Below are positions 37,511 through 53,560 of a stretch of DNA of 64,000 bases, in pieces. Origin of the DNA: Pipra filicauda (taxonomy: Eukaryota; Chordata; Aves; Passeriformes; Pipridae); assembly GCF_003945595.2 (NCBI RefSeq), contig NW_024104414.1:434001-498000 (forward strand), written 5' to 3'. How positions within the stretch are numbered: the first letter of the stretch is position 1; every line of letters begins with the position of its first letter. The notes beneath the pieces were generated by a model that saw only the letters and a list, made by a program, of their open reading frames with translations, ran no database searches and was not told where the DNA came from. Made by a program: the position numbers and the translations under genes.

Positions 37511-40500
37511 CCTGGTTTTAGCATGGGCAGCAAAGAAGAATGTTGCAACCCTGCAACCCCTTCCCTCGCTCGTTCATCCATTCCTTTCCCAGTCCCTTCC
37601 CTCACCCATCCATCCCTCTCCCACCCCTTTCCCTACACCCAGCACCCTTTCCTCCTGCCTGAGCCCCATCCCAGAGAAGAGCCGATGCCAATGGGATGTT
37701 TGAGCCCAGCTCAACCATCAGCTATGGCTAAGAGCAGGATTATTTGCCAGGCAAAAAGCCGTTGCTGTCACCACCTCCACAATGCCACCCACTGCCAGGC
37801 AGATTAGGTGACTAAATCCCTAAGCAAACTGATCCCTGGGATTTTTTTTTTAGGGTTTTTTATTTTTTAAGCAGAACTCAAAGGCTGTGTCTCGCCCCAG
37901 CGGTGAACAGCTCATTTCATCCACCCCCCCCCCAGCACTGGCAAAACCTCGGTGGGCAGGATGCTCGGCAGATCCCTGGGGCAGTAAAATCTCAGCAGCT
38001 TCGGAATTTGGGCTTTTCCTCTCTAAAAAAAGCTTCTGGAATTCTTCTCACAGCAAAAGACCTCCATGCATTGCTGGCACAGGCATCCTGCAGCGGGGAA
38101 GGGGCTGCGTGGCCCACAGCTGGACAGACGGACACATCTGGACAAAGAGCCTCCGGCCACAGCTTGGCTCAGCTTGTTTTGAAAGTCACGGGTATTTCAG
38201 CGCCGGCGTTTTGCAACCATTCGGTGTCACAACAACAACAACAACTCGGTTCTACTTCGCAAACAGGTCCCGCGGCCACCCCGGCTCTTTCCTGCTCACG
38301 TCAGCCCGAACCTGCCTGCAACAGGCTCACCCGGGCCAGCACTGTTTCCAAACCCAAGGAGGGAAAACGACTTCAAGCAGCACCAAAACTGAATATTTAA
38401 CAAACCGAGGAGGGCTCGGAGCTGCCCCTGGGGCTGCACTGGGTGCTCAGCTCACTTCAAAATCCCGCTGGGATGCTGCCTGTCCCAGCACGTGAGCTGG
38501 AAGAAGACGGTGAAAACCATCTTCTACCCTCACAGGGACGCTCGGGCGATGGCAGGAAGCGTTTTCTTTCTGCAGTTTTAACGTTTGCGGATGGCTGCTC
38601 TCAGGGCCGGCAGCCCCGGGGGCAGCTCAGACGCTGGCACGGCCAGAGCTTTCCAGGCTTTGGCAGCTGCAAAGCCGCAGCTATTGAATTGTGGTTGTTT
38701 TTCTTTTCAACGGAAACTTTATAATAATAGTAAAAGAAATCATAAATCCAGGATGTAGGGAGGTGGGAGGCCGCCTCCGTGCGCTTCCCTGGGTATCGGG
38801 TGATCGGGAAGGGGAGGACGCAGCGCTCTTATCAGCACACGCGTTCCCTGCCCACTTGGCAGCGGAGCCGGCCGGAGGTTTGCAGCATAAACATATTTTG
38901 CTCAAGCAGGCGGCCAGAGTTGACCTAAGGACAACTCGATAAGAACCAGAGAACCCCCCAAAATCCCCTATTTACAGCACACCACCCCCTCCCGCATCCG
39001 TGCAGGCTCATCCCGGAGCAAGCAGCCTGCCCGGCTGTGCAGCGATAAACACAGGACCAAAAGCAACGCCCCCTCTCCCAGCTCCGCTCCCCCGATGTTT
39101 ACCAGCTCTTCGCAGGCAGATCGACTCTCTCTCGTTTTTTCACAGACCAAACCGCCAGGAAAGCGGAGGGAACCGGCTCAGCCCCTCCCGGGACCGTTCG
39201 GCAGCACCCTCCCCACCGGCACTGCCCGCCACAGCCACCTCCAACCAGCTGGGACCTCCCGGGCTATCGCTGCCTCCATCGCCGAGCCGCAATGTGGTGA
39301 CATTTACACAGCTGCTCAGCAGGAAAATGCCTCTCCCTGCTCCACACAAATGCCTGCATTAAAAAATAATGGGACGCAGGCTTGCTAATGTGGTTGCGAA
39401 AGGGCGGGGGGCATCCCTGCAAGCTGCCTTGAACTCAGGATATTCTGTGGTTCTGATTCTCCCCCCCAAAACTGAGCTTAATCTGAGGGGTTTTTTGTTG
39501 AAATCAGCTCAAAATTGCTGCTTATTGCAGAGTGGTGGGGAAGAAAAAAAAGGGCATAACCCTGTTTCGGAAGACTTTGAGGTTGGGGAATGGGAGGAGA
39601 GATCAGAGCCGTGGGGTTTGACAGGGTCACACCATCATTCCTGCCCCAGAGCAAGGATGAGGTGACAGTGAGCAGTGAGGGTGACAGCCCCGACTTCTCC
39701 CTTCTCAGCGGGGAACACCCAGAGCAGCCCAGCAGGGAGGGAGGTGGTGGCACACGCCCCACACGAGTAAGGTTTTAGCTGTGGGGAGATTTGGGGGTCA
39801 GGGCGTGGGGTGTCCCCGCGGCAGGGGTCGGGTCCCCACGCCGTGCTCGATGGGGGTTTCTCTACGATCTGTGAAGCGGCGCCGGGGAGTGACAGGAAAC
39901 ACAGCCGGGGTGGGGAGCGGCGCTGGGAGCAAAGTCCTATCGCTCCACGTCCCTGTCACAGGGAATGGCCGTGTCACCTGCAAATCCCAGACCGGCGCGG
40001 GAGCCCTGGGCTGGGTGAGCGCCATCCCCGTGCGCACTGTTTGTGTGCCAACACGTCACGCGCCGCCGCTGGATGGCTCGGCATGGGGGGGGAATTTTTT
40101 AGTGGTGTTGTTTTTGAGTGTGTTGGTTTTTTTTTTAAACAAAGCCAAAATATTTGTGTCCCCGCAGGGACGACTCTGGGTCACCGAACACGGGGCGCCG
40201 CACTGGGGTCCCGGCGGGAGAGGGGACACCCGGCTCGGGGGGGAGGGTCCGGTGCCAGCGGCTCCTTATTCAGTCCCCAGTGTTTATACATAGACATGTT
40301 TGTGCGCGGCGCCGGCCCCTTCCTCGCTCCCAAACAACTGGATAAAAGTCAAAAAGTCATAGAAATTTTCCATCGCCGGAGGAAAGGAGGAAGAGAGCAG
40401 TGACTGTGCAAGGGACTAGGCAGTGCCACAGCGAGGAATCCCAAATGGGGGAGTCAGACCCAAAAAAACAAGGCCTTGGGTTTGATATAGTGAATAAAGA

Positions 40501-40697
40501 AGGTGGTTTGCTCCCGGCAGCCTGCGGCAAGGCATCGGTAGCACCCGCTGCCATCGGGGTTTGTGGGGTGTCCCGGTCTATGATCCCCTTGGAACGATGC
40601 TCGCAGGGGACGGGACATGTGGCACATGCAACAAGTCCATCCAGCTGCTCCAGACCCCGCTTTTTGGCACAAACCCACCGCGGTTGCCCGCAGTTTT

Positions 40698-40754
40698 CCC
40701 CCCGCCCCCCCCCCCCCCCCCCCCCCCCCACCCCCCCCCCCCCCCCCCCCCCCG
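40698..40754. repeat. Poly-C tract (about 55 nt, two interruptions)
   Basis: An almost pure cytosine run interrupted by one g near its start and one a at 40730. On the minus strand this is poly-G, able to form G-quadruplexes, and its true length may be mis-assembled. Confidence 0.9.
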
Positions 40755-43700
40755 CGCCCGGAGGAGCTCAGTGCCCGCATCGGGCTGGGAAAAGCTGCGA
40801 TTCCTGTCGAGCCAGTGGGGAAAGCCCCGGCGCAGGGATGCGGGGACTTCGCCTGTGGTTTCCGTGGGCGGGAGCGGCTCCGGCAAACAGGCGACTGAGT
40901 CAGCGGGCGGAGGGGCGGCCGCGATGCCGCCCCAGCATGTCGGGATGCACGGCTGCTTCCCGGAGCCCTGGCACAGCTCTGCCGCTGCCGCATGAAGGGG
41001 AACCCCCAGAGCCCTGAAATGGTGCCAGGGCCAAGCCATGCCATCCACAGCCGGAGGTTAGAGCAAACCCAAAGCAAGGCCCGGTGCTCCTGGGGACTGT
41101 GTGTGTCCCCTCAAGTGTTCAACCTGGGGGTGAACAGGTCCCCCTGAACCCCCATCAGCACCGACCACTGCTCCCCAGGGTGGGAGTGCCGTGAACCCCC
41201 CATCCCACCAGCACAAAGATGCTGAATTTGAGCGGTGCATGAACCCCGTCCCCGGCACAAGGACAGAAGAGGGCCAAAATCCAGATTTATCATCACTGAC
41301 TGCCTCCCCACCCCGTGCAAACAGAGCAGCCCCCAACGGGTGCCCCTTGGCAGGTTTTGGGGTGAGTTGTGTCCTGCAGGGCTCAGCCCAGCTGGGATGG
41401 GGGAAGGTGGTGCTTGGTTTGGGAGCTGGATGGGCTCCCGGGCCCTCCCGGGCCTGAGGCAGCAGCGGCGCAGTTAATCCCGGCCCTCGCAGGGCTGCGC
41501 CAGCTACAGCACATTCTGTCCCTGCCAGCGCCGGGTCGGCCACGAGTTTCGCGTCACCCTCCCCGCGGCACGGCCACTGACCCCCTGCCAGGGGACAACA
41601 GCCTCAAGTGATAGGGCCGAGCATCCTCTGGGAACAAGGAGGGGGGGGGGGAAGGAGTAGCCCCCCAACACGATGCAGAAAGGGCTACAGGGCCATGAGC
41701 TGCAGCCAGGGGGTCCCAGCATCTTCTAGATCCAGCACCCTTCAGAGCTGTGAGATGCCATTTCTGGAGGGTCCCAGCACCCTGCAGGGCTGTTGAACTG
41801 CAGCAGGGAGGGGTCCCAGCACTCTGCAGAGCCGTGGAGCTTGCAATATGAGGGAAGTATCAGCACCCCTGTGGCCACAGCAAAGGGGGTCCCACATTTT
41901 TGGGACTGAAGGGTAAAAAAGAAAAGAGAGTAGCAGAGTGTGTGTGGGGGGGGGGTTCTGTGCCCCTCGCAAGGAGCAGATTCTGCCGGGTGGTCTGGGC
42001 AGCATTTTCCAGCAAACGGGGCCAAGAGCTATAAATAATCCCGGCACTGTAGTTGCATCACGCGCCTCCTGCCTGGGATCGGGTCTCTGTGCTGAGCCGG
42101 CACCACCGCACATGGCACGGGGCCATCCCGGCTCAGTAGACCCCCAGGGAGCTCCGTGTGCCCCAACCTCCCTGTGCCAATAAACCAGAGAACAGCCCAG
42201 GCTGTTCAATCGGGACTTTGGAGCTGGGGAAGATAAACAACAGAAGGTTGGAGAGAGCACTGGCAGCACTGCCAGTGGTTGGGAAAGCACTGCCTGGGGC
42301 AGGTCTGCACCGTGCCCCTGCTCCAAGTGTCCAGACGAGGTATTTTTAGCCCCTCCTTGGATTCAGGAGTGCAGCCCTTTCCTGGCAGGAGCTCCAGCCT
42401 GGCCTTGTTGCGCTGCTGCCCGACTGTACAAGAAAAACCTGGAGGCATCTACAAGAATCCCTGCTGGAAAGATCTCTCCCACTCGCCGACACTGGGCTCC
42501 CCGGCTCGGCACGGCCTGTCCCAGTCACCGTGTGACATGGTTTCCCAGAAAGAAGCAGTGGGATAGACAGGGTGCTGGGCACTCGCCTCCCCCTCCAGCC
42601 CTGGGAATAAGCATCCCCTTGTGCAGCCGGGGCAGATGATCCGGGTCTGACCAGCAGCCCCCGGCCATCTCTGCTACACAGCACAGAACAGCTCCCTTGT
42701 GCCATGCTGGGATCAGCCTGGTCACAGGGCTTGCTTTGGAGGCATCTTTACCCAGGGGGTGCAGTGCTGTGCTTCATGTTCCCTTTGATGTCACCAAAAA
42801 GCCCCAGAGAGGCCATGCAGCACCGTGTGGCAGTGGCAGATCCAGGCATGATCTCCCCAGAGGAGGATGCAAACAAATTCCCTGAAAGGCCAGTTAATCC
42901 TCCTCCAGGGAAAATTACTCGGAGCACCAGGGATGCCAAATAAAAAGCAGATTTGAATAAAAGTTGCAGGAGCATCAGGTTCTCGCAGGCAAACACAGGG
43001 ACAAGTTCTCTCCCATGACCTAGGGTAGGAGCACGTGCTCGGATGCAGCTGCGGCACTGAGCAGCTCAGCAAACATAAATATAAATAAAGGGGGGGGTGA
43101 AAAAAAAAAATCACATTCCAATGGCAGTATTTAAAAGCAGCATAGCCTGTGGAAGACAACTAAAGCCCTGACTCAAGCCTTGCCTTGCACACACCAAGAG
43201 TTGCTGTGCTCAGCAGAGATGTGGAGCACAGAAACGCTGTTAAAAACCAAATCCCAGCCGGAGGAAGCAGGTGAAGGAGCCTCCCTGCTCTTCCCACACA
43301 GCAGCAGTTCCCAGCCAGCACAGCATGGGGCTGATCCCAACCCTCCTTGGGCCCGGCTGAGCCAAAGCAGGAGTGTCCCAGCTCCCAGCTGGACCTACTG
43401 GCTCCCTGCCAGGCTCAGGATGGAGGAAAGGGTGTCTATCCTCCCAAGAGCCTGGACACAAACAGGAAGCAAGTGTGGAAAAATGCAACAGGTTTGCTCA
43501 CTGCCCTGCATCCCAGGTAATAGGAAAAGAGCCAAACCTGCACAGCTGCGGAGGAGCCAGAGGCACAAGGGACCAATCCTGATGGGAAGCAGTGACCCAG
43601 TTAACCCCAGCACACAGTGGGACAGGGCACAGGGTGGAGCTGGATGCCAATGGGGTAACAAAGCGAGGGCAGGGAGAACTCCCACATCCCAACAGCCACA

Positions 43701-43762
43701 TGGCTCCGGACAACGGGAAGCAGGAAGAGAAACAGAAAACTATCCAGGCAATACTTAAGGAA

Positions 43763-43768
43763 TTTATT
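43763..43768 (-). other. ARRDC2 polyadenylation signal
   Basis: AATAAA on the minus strand (plus-strand tttatt), 1.3 kb past the ARRDC2 stop. It ends a non-coding stretch that has no other canonical hexamer for the gene. Confidence 0.6.
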
Positions 43769-45093
43769 TCAGGCAAAAATTCCCCACAAAAAAAGTCATA
43801 CAAAATGAGTAGAGACAAGAGTGGTCGTTACAAAAGTGTTCACAGATAGAAAAGACTCATCTGAGCAACCCCAGCGAGCAGAGGTAGCCCCGGCGCAGAG
43901 CCCAAGGCACACTGGCTTTGGATGTGCATGGCCAAGGATTGTCTCAGTGAGGGAATGCAAAGGTCCTCGGCCCCCAAACTCTGCTCAGGTCACCCTGGAG
44001 CGAGCAGGGTCAGCCCCTGCCACACACACACACTCATTGCTGCAACATCCAGCTCACCGGTTCTACAGCACTTCCCAACCCAGTGAGCACAGGTTGCTGC
44101 TGTGTCCTCATCCCACCAGGGCCACCGACCCCTCTACGGGCACAGGCTCAAGCCCATTCTGAGCAGGACTCCTGGCTCTGAAAGATTCATTCGAACTCCA
44201 TATCTCCCATCAGCATCTGTGGCTGCCACCAGCCTTGGATTATGCTTTTTTCTCTTTTCCTAGGCCACCAGCCACAGCTCCAAGCCCCCATGGTGGTACC
44301 ACAGTTTGGGGACTGGTTTTTCAGCCGCATCACGGAGGAGGCACCAGCACAGTGCACAGGTTTGGTGCTGACACACAGGAACCAGCCTTCCTGTTCTTGG
44401 TAAATGGCACCAAAATGCTGCCATGGATCATAAATTCATCCCCCAAGTCCTCATAACAGCCCTTGGAAGCCTTTACATTTCAGGTGAGTAGCTCAAAACC
44501 ATTCCCCCCGCAGGTACCCACAGGCTTGTGGCAAGCATTATCAGCAGCAGCCAAAGCCTCTGCTTCATCTTGCTAGAAAAAGGCCTTTCGCTTCCTCAGG
44601 GACCTGCAGGCAAAGGGCTCCACCCGCATCGCCCCGGGGCTCAACCCTGAGCAGCATCAAAACATCCTCCATAATCCTGAGAAACGCCTCCAAGTTCCTG
44701 CTTTCCACACAGGAGCTGCCGGAGCTCAGCACTGCAAGCAAGGGGAGAGCAATCCTGGCTTATGCCAGGTGTTCCCTGTTCTAACCCCAAAATCCTGGGG
44801 CAGTTATTAAACCCTCCACATTCTGCCCAGCCACACACAGAGCCACTCCACAATGGCAGGTCCCTTGTGTTCTCCCCCCACACCCGAGGCCACGGCACCG
44901 CACTGGGTGTGGGTCTGTGGGACAGTCACGACAGGAGCAGCCAAGGGTGGTGAGCAGAGCCAGGGTCTTGGCACTACAAAGCTCTGGTTTCACGGACACC
45001 ACATCCCCATTTCCAGCCTGAAGTGCTGTGAGGGTGTGCAAGCTCCCATCCCAAGGGATCACCACACTGTCAGCAGCGTCCGACGCACTTCTC
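43769..45093 (-). other. ARRDC2: ARRDC2 3' UTR
   Basis: The 1.3 kb between the ARRDC2 stop and its likely poly(A) signal has no coding signal. ARRDC-family transcripts typically have long 3' UTRs. Confidence 0.55.
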
Positions 45094-48620
<3,527 letters not shown>

Positions 48621-48837
48621 GGGATGGGGCTTCAGTTTTGGGGTCCGTGTTCAGTCCCAGCGGGGCTCCCCACGCCCTCGCGGTACCGCACCGAGTCATC
48701 CCCACGGGGGGGCTGCTCCGCGGGAATGTGTCCGGGAGCAGAGACATAGTCACGGGGCTGAGCACTGCCAGTGGGTGACCCCTGGGTGCTGCCATGTTGC
48801 TTAGTACCCCCTAAAACTCCCTGCAGCTCTTAAACTT

Positions 48838-49095
48838 GACCCCCAGGCCCCTCTCTAGCTTCCATCTTTGCCCCTCAAACTCCAGCCTTGTGCCCCAAAC
48901 TCCCCCTTCAACTCCATCCTTGCCCCCCAAAATCCCCTTCCATCTCCTATCCTTGACCCTCAAAATCCCAGTTCCCATCCTTGTCCCTCAAGCTCCCCCT
49001 CCAGCTCCTATCTTTGCGCCCCAAATTCTCCATCCTTACCGCCCAAACTCCCCATCCTTGCCCCTCAAACTACCCCTCCAGCTACCTTTCTGACA
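48838..49095. repeat. cctccatccttgcccctcaaact repeat
   Basis: Seven or so diverged units of 30-40 bases, pyrimidine-rich on the plus strand (catccttgccccccaaactcc). It lies between the two ARRDC2 first exons. Confidence 0.75.
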
Positions 49096-52000
49096 TTCCA
49101 TCCCATCTTCATCCAGAATCCCCATTCCTAGGGTCACAGCCAGGGGCTGTGCCGGGGTTGGGGGGGGGGGGGATTCCTCACTTGAAGCAGCAGCCCCTCT
49201 CATTTCAGTGGCCACAGGCGAGAGCCGAGGGCCGCTCTGCACACCAACCCACATCCCTCCTTTCCCAAGAGCCATTCCCAGGGCTCAGAACAGGCTACAA
49301 CTGGATCTGGGCTCCTTGCAGAGCACGGCTGGGCCAGCTGGCGATGCAGTGATGTCTGGGACATCACTTCACTTAGTTCTAAGAAATCAAGAACTGGCCT
49401 GGGTTCAGCTTGTGCAAGGACAGGGTGAGCAATCCACCTCCCTGCGCTCGTTAACCAGGCGAGTGCCGGTTTTCCACCAGCTCCTGCTGGGATTGGGGTG
49501 GTGCTGCTCCAAAACCCAGCAACAAATCCCACCTACATGGGCAGGAACAGCACAGGGACTTGCTCTGTTGGCAGCATTTGCGGTTGCCAGTGCTTAGCTG
49601 GGGCGAAAGCTTGGAACTGGTGATTCTCAGGGTGCATATCAGCATTATCAGCGCCCTGAGATGTTGTAAAAGGAAGGAGAAAGGAGTCTGTGCCTCCCAA
49701 AAGGGTTAATGCAGCTATAGAGACTTCCACTTTAATGATGATTGTCATGTTTGCAGAGCACCAGAGCTCTGTACCTCGGGCATGGGTAGGGGATAAGACA
49801 AAATAGGCCTTCAAAATGTTACTCAGCATTTGGCCGCTGAAGTTTTGGAGATTTTTGATTTGCCCCCAGCCATGCCAGGCAGGACCTGCTGTGCTCAATT
49901 AGGTTGCTCTCAGCCACTAAAACTGAGCTAGGCTGAAGCCTGGCACAGCTTTAGCTGCCTCCAAAGCCTAGCTGGAATTGTCTGTCTCCCTCCCCAGGGG
50001 AAGGGGACCATGGTTTGTTTTATGTGCACGACCATTTGCTGCCACAAACAAACATGAATCATAGCGAACTCCGTAAGGGGGGGAGGGAAAGGAGGAGAGA
50101 AAGGAGGAAGGAAGGCATGTTGCAACACGAGTTAACCGGTGACACTTGGTGTCACTGGCTCTGGGAAGGAGCCTGGTGTCCCTGTGGTGCTTTTGGGGGG
50201 CGGGGGGGGGGGGGGGCGCTCTTGAGAGGGACTGGAGCCTTGCCGGGCCCCTTTCCTTCCTTGGCATCCTCCTCCCCCTCTCGCCTGCTGGCACACACCC
50301 CTCGGCCCGTGACTCAGCCTCGCCCACGGGATGTGAATCCCTGCAAACCTCCCTCCCATGTCAGTCGCATGCGATGCCCAGGCTGCCCCTCGCTGCCTCC
50401 ACGTGGGATGGCCGGCCCCTCTCTGACCTCTCTGGGACCCCCGCGCCAGGAGAGGGTCTCTCCTCTCTCCTGGCATGTCCAGGTGCAGGGGCTGTGGGAC
50501 CGCGAACGCTCCTGGGTGCCCAAACCCAAGGAAAACCCAGGTCTGGCTGGGTACAGGGACGATCTCCAGCTCTTCAGCCCCATCTAGAGTTTGGACAGGC
50601 TGCAGCTGGTCCGAGCAGGAGCTGACACCCTGCCCAGCTCAGAGGGGGCTTCTCCTTCCCAGACCCACTGCTGGGACCTGGTGGCTTTTCCCCACTGACA
50701 CCAGAGCCACATGAGGGGCCCTGAAAACCAGAGAGAAGGGAACGCAGGAGGTAAACAGGCAAGTCAGCAGCTCTACCCTGACCCAATATGGGGATGAGAT
50801 GGGACAACAGAGAGCCTTGCACAAGCTCACACTCCTAGCTTGAGGAATACACTCTGTCCCTGCCAGATATGGGAGTGTTGCATATGGATGAGGATTAGGG
50901 TGCTGACCGAGGGCCACCCCGCAGTGCAACAAGAGCCCTGATGCCATAACTCTCCTAGATGTCTCCATGAAAATAAAACGTCTTCTGGGCGTTTGCCCCT
51001 CTCCAGGGTAGGCACTATACCTTTGGGAAGTGCTGTGGGATCCTTGGACAAGAAAGATCGCTGCACACCAATCATTTATGTTTCTTTGGGTGCCTTCACA
51101 TCCTTGTGCTTCCTTCGCCCATTAACCCCTGTGTTTTCCTCCCTTCCTGCTCCCTATCTCAGATGATTACACAATACACATTTAAAGGCCCTGCCTGCAC
51201 ATCCTCCTTGCTCCCTTTTTCTTGTCTCTCAGCACAGCACCCCGGTGCCAGTGCTCACCACCCTGCCAGGAAACTGCAGATAAACTCAGCTGAGGGGAGA
51301 GCAGGAGGGAGGGCTCTTATCTGTGCCTGGCTCCCCTCCTCTGCAGTGCCTTGTTACCATGACAAAACCTGCATTTTTTAACCACCACTCAGACACAGTT
51401 GATCTCATCTCATCCAGAAGCACCAAGAAGGGAGCAGTCACAGGGACTGTCGGATGATGACATGTTTCTCGCCAGCTGACACCAGGAAGGCCGTCACACT
51501 GCTGTTGGGGACAGAGCAGGACCCAGCAGAATCTGAAGGAAGCAGTTTTGGCCGCAGGACAGCCCTTCTCTGCAGCCTATAGCCTTTGCTCCCTTAAAAT
51601 TGCTCCAGTGATCACATGCCCTTGTCCCTCTCACAAAGCACAAAAGGAATCTGTGTATGGACAGAGACAATAAAATCCCATCCCCCAAGTCCTGGTGGGT
51701 CTCTTTGCCCCCAGGTAGCCCAGCTCAACACTCCCTGGGCAATAGGTGAAGGCCAGGTCAGCTCTGAGCTACGGGTGGGCGTTCAGGGTGCTGGCAAGGC
51801 AGATCAACTCCAGCAATTCCTGCAGCCCTTGGCCAATGTCCTTCTCCAGAGGGCTCCAGGGGCTCCTATCATACACAATCCCAGCAGCAGAGTCCAAACA
51901 TGCTCACAACAGCTTGTGACTTCCCTACAGGCATTCACTGCTAGTGGGGAATAAAACTCACTCTGCCACCTCACAGCTAAGGGGACACTGACCAAGCAAT

Positions 52001-52961
52001 GCACAGCCAAGTGCTCAGGGCCTTTGCTGTTGGAGCCCAGGGCAAGGGCTTCTCCCAGGGCCTTAACTGTAATCCTTTGCAGGATCCTTTGCAGAGTTGC
52101 AGCTGCCAAGGGCCATCCTTAGTCAGAGCACAGAAAAGCTGCTGCCAAAAGACACAAACTCCAGAGCAATGCAGGTGTTTGGAGCAGATGGCAGGGCACA
52201 GTCACTCAGACATAAAGCATATGACCCCCCAGTGCAGTCCAGAGACAAGATTATCTCCAGGAAGGCAGCTCACATCTTCTTTCCATCCCTCCAGTTTATT
52301 CCTGCAACTTCTGTATTTGCCAGATTGGGCCTGGCACCACTCTCTGGGTTGCATTTGACCACTGATACAATTAAATGCCCTCAGCGTAAGTCCTACAGCC
52401 AGGGCCAGGCAACTGGGTCACAGGCAACAAGGCCATCAGAAGGCATGTCATTGGAGGGAAGGATAAAAGGCACACATGTTCCTAAGAAAAGCCAGAGTTA
52501 ATGAGCGGATAGACAGCTGAGATGTCCCATATCCCTTGGCTCTGGATCATTTCATCCCAACCACACAAAGAATTCAAGTGGCTTGTCCTCCTGCAGTTGA
52601 TCCAAGCAATGTGCCATCTGGGCACTCAGTCCCAGCACAGGGGAAGCGAAAACAAACACCAACCGAGCTACTAAGTGCTCTTTCCACACTTATGAACAGA
52701 CCCTTGTGTTTGCACTTCCCTGTGCAAACAGAGCAAAAGCCACAAATCCTTCGAGCTGAGTTTATACCAGCAGCCTCCCAGAAACCAGCAGCAGGGAAAC
52801 CCTCAGCCAAGGTGCAAAGACGTCCAAGAGGCACAAACAACGCTGTGTGGTCTGGCAACACCCATCGGGGAAGCGGCTCACCCAGAGCGGACATCGCAGC
52901 CCCAAGGGGGTCCCAACATGCTCTCCCTGGTGCAGAGCCCCACCCCGTGCCCCAACCTTAC
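49096..52961. other. Sequence between the two ARRDC2 first exons
   Basis: No exon, RNA gene or mobile element could be supported. It includes a short poly-G run at about 50203-50216. If the upstream exon is used, this is intron. Confidence 0.5.
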
Positions 52962-53211
52962 CAGGGATGAGCTGGCAGTGGCGGCTCAGGAAGGTCTGGT
53001 AGGCTGAGTAGTCCCTGTAGACAACGTTGAGCCCGATGCTGCAGCTCTCGAGCCAGTGCACGGTGGCACCGCCGTGGGCGCTCACCTCCAGCGCCTGCAC
53101 CCGCAGCGCTCCCCGCAGCTCCAGCTGCACCCGCCCGTGCAGCAGCTCCCCGCTCCCATGGGCTGGGCCATCCTCCAGCTTCACCACCAAGCTCAGCCCT
53201 GGGAGCTGCAT
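52962..53211 (-). CDS. ARRDC2: ARRDC2 alternative first exon (second N-terminus)
   Basis: This exon encodes 83 residues from MQLPGLSLVVKLEDG to HCQLIP and ends in phase 1 at GTAAGG. That is the same phase and the same structural point as the main first exon 4.6 kb downstream. It is plainly arrestin-like and homologous to the main exon: GRVxLEL, VHWxESxS, a Tyr-rich turn and FLSRH at matching places. Joined to the next exon it reads LIP-DNGESTVLQAG, giving a 396-aa protein. No further arrestin exons lie between it and ARRDC2, so a separate gene is unlikely. I recall that human ARRDC2 also has a variant with a distinct N-terminus. Confidence 0.8.
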
Positions 53212-53560
53212 CACTGCGGGCCCCACTCTCCTGGCAGCTCCGGGAGGCTGGAGCCTTCCAGGGAAAGGAGGACGAGCAAAGGGCTACATCAAAATCCCCT
53301 GATTTATCCTAAGTGGCCCCACCCTGCAGGCCTTCCCGGGGGGTTCGACTGAGCCCCTGTTTTGCAACGATGTTTTAGGGTTGACCTCATGTGCGTGGGG
53401 CTGGTGCCGGGGCCACGGGGCTGAGGGACGTGTTTTTAAAGGGATCGAGGAATAACGTGACTTCAGCCTTATCTCTGAGTCACAGGCGCTGCCGACGTGA
53501 CACCGGGACGTGCCAGTGGCTCCGTCGGCGGCAGGGAGGGGTGTCACACACCATCAGCCC
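53212..53560 (-). promoter_or_regulatory. Putative promoter of the upstream ARRDC2 exon
   Basis: Upstream of the alternative exon are a TATA-like ttaaaaac on the minus strand near 53433-53440, an AP-1 consensus tgagtcac near 53476, and two acgtgac words (aataacgtgacttc, gccgacgtgacacc). Motifs are visible; their use is inferred. Confidence 0.3.

Larger units (their letters stand above)
34740..43740. other. Intergenic region between convergent IL12RB1 and ARRDC2
   Basis: Nine kilobases between two gene tails. It holds an A-rich run (34880-34960), one CR1 copy, a poly-C tract and several GC-rich blocks (around 35280-35460, 38800-39300 and 39800-40300). I found no reading frame with family resemblance and no recognisable RNA gene. 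A noncoding transcript cannot be excluded. Confidence 0.5.

Noticed and set aside
40454..41077. Poly-Pro and poly-Gly open frames
   Set aside because: Consequence of the poly-C tract; both strands give homopolymer frames.
52962..53211. A separate arrestin-domain gene upstream of ARRDC2
   Set aside because: Only one exon exists, it ends in the exact phase needed for ARRDC2 exon 2, and no other arrestin exons or tail lie in between.
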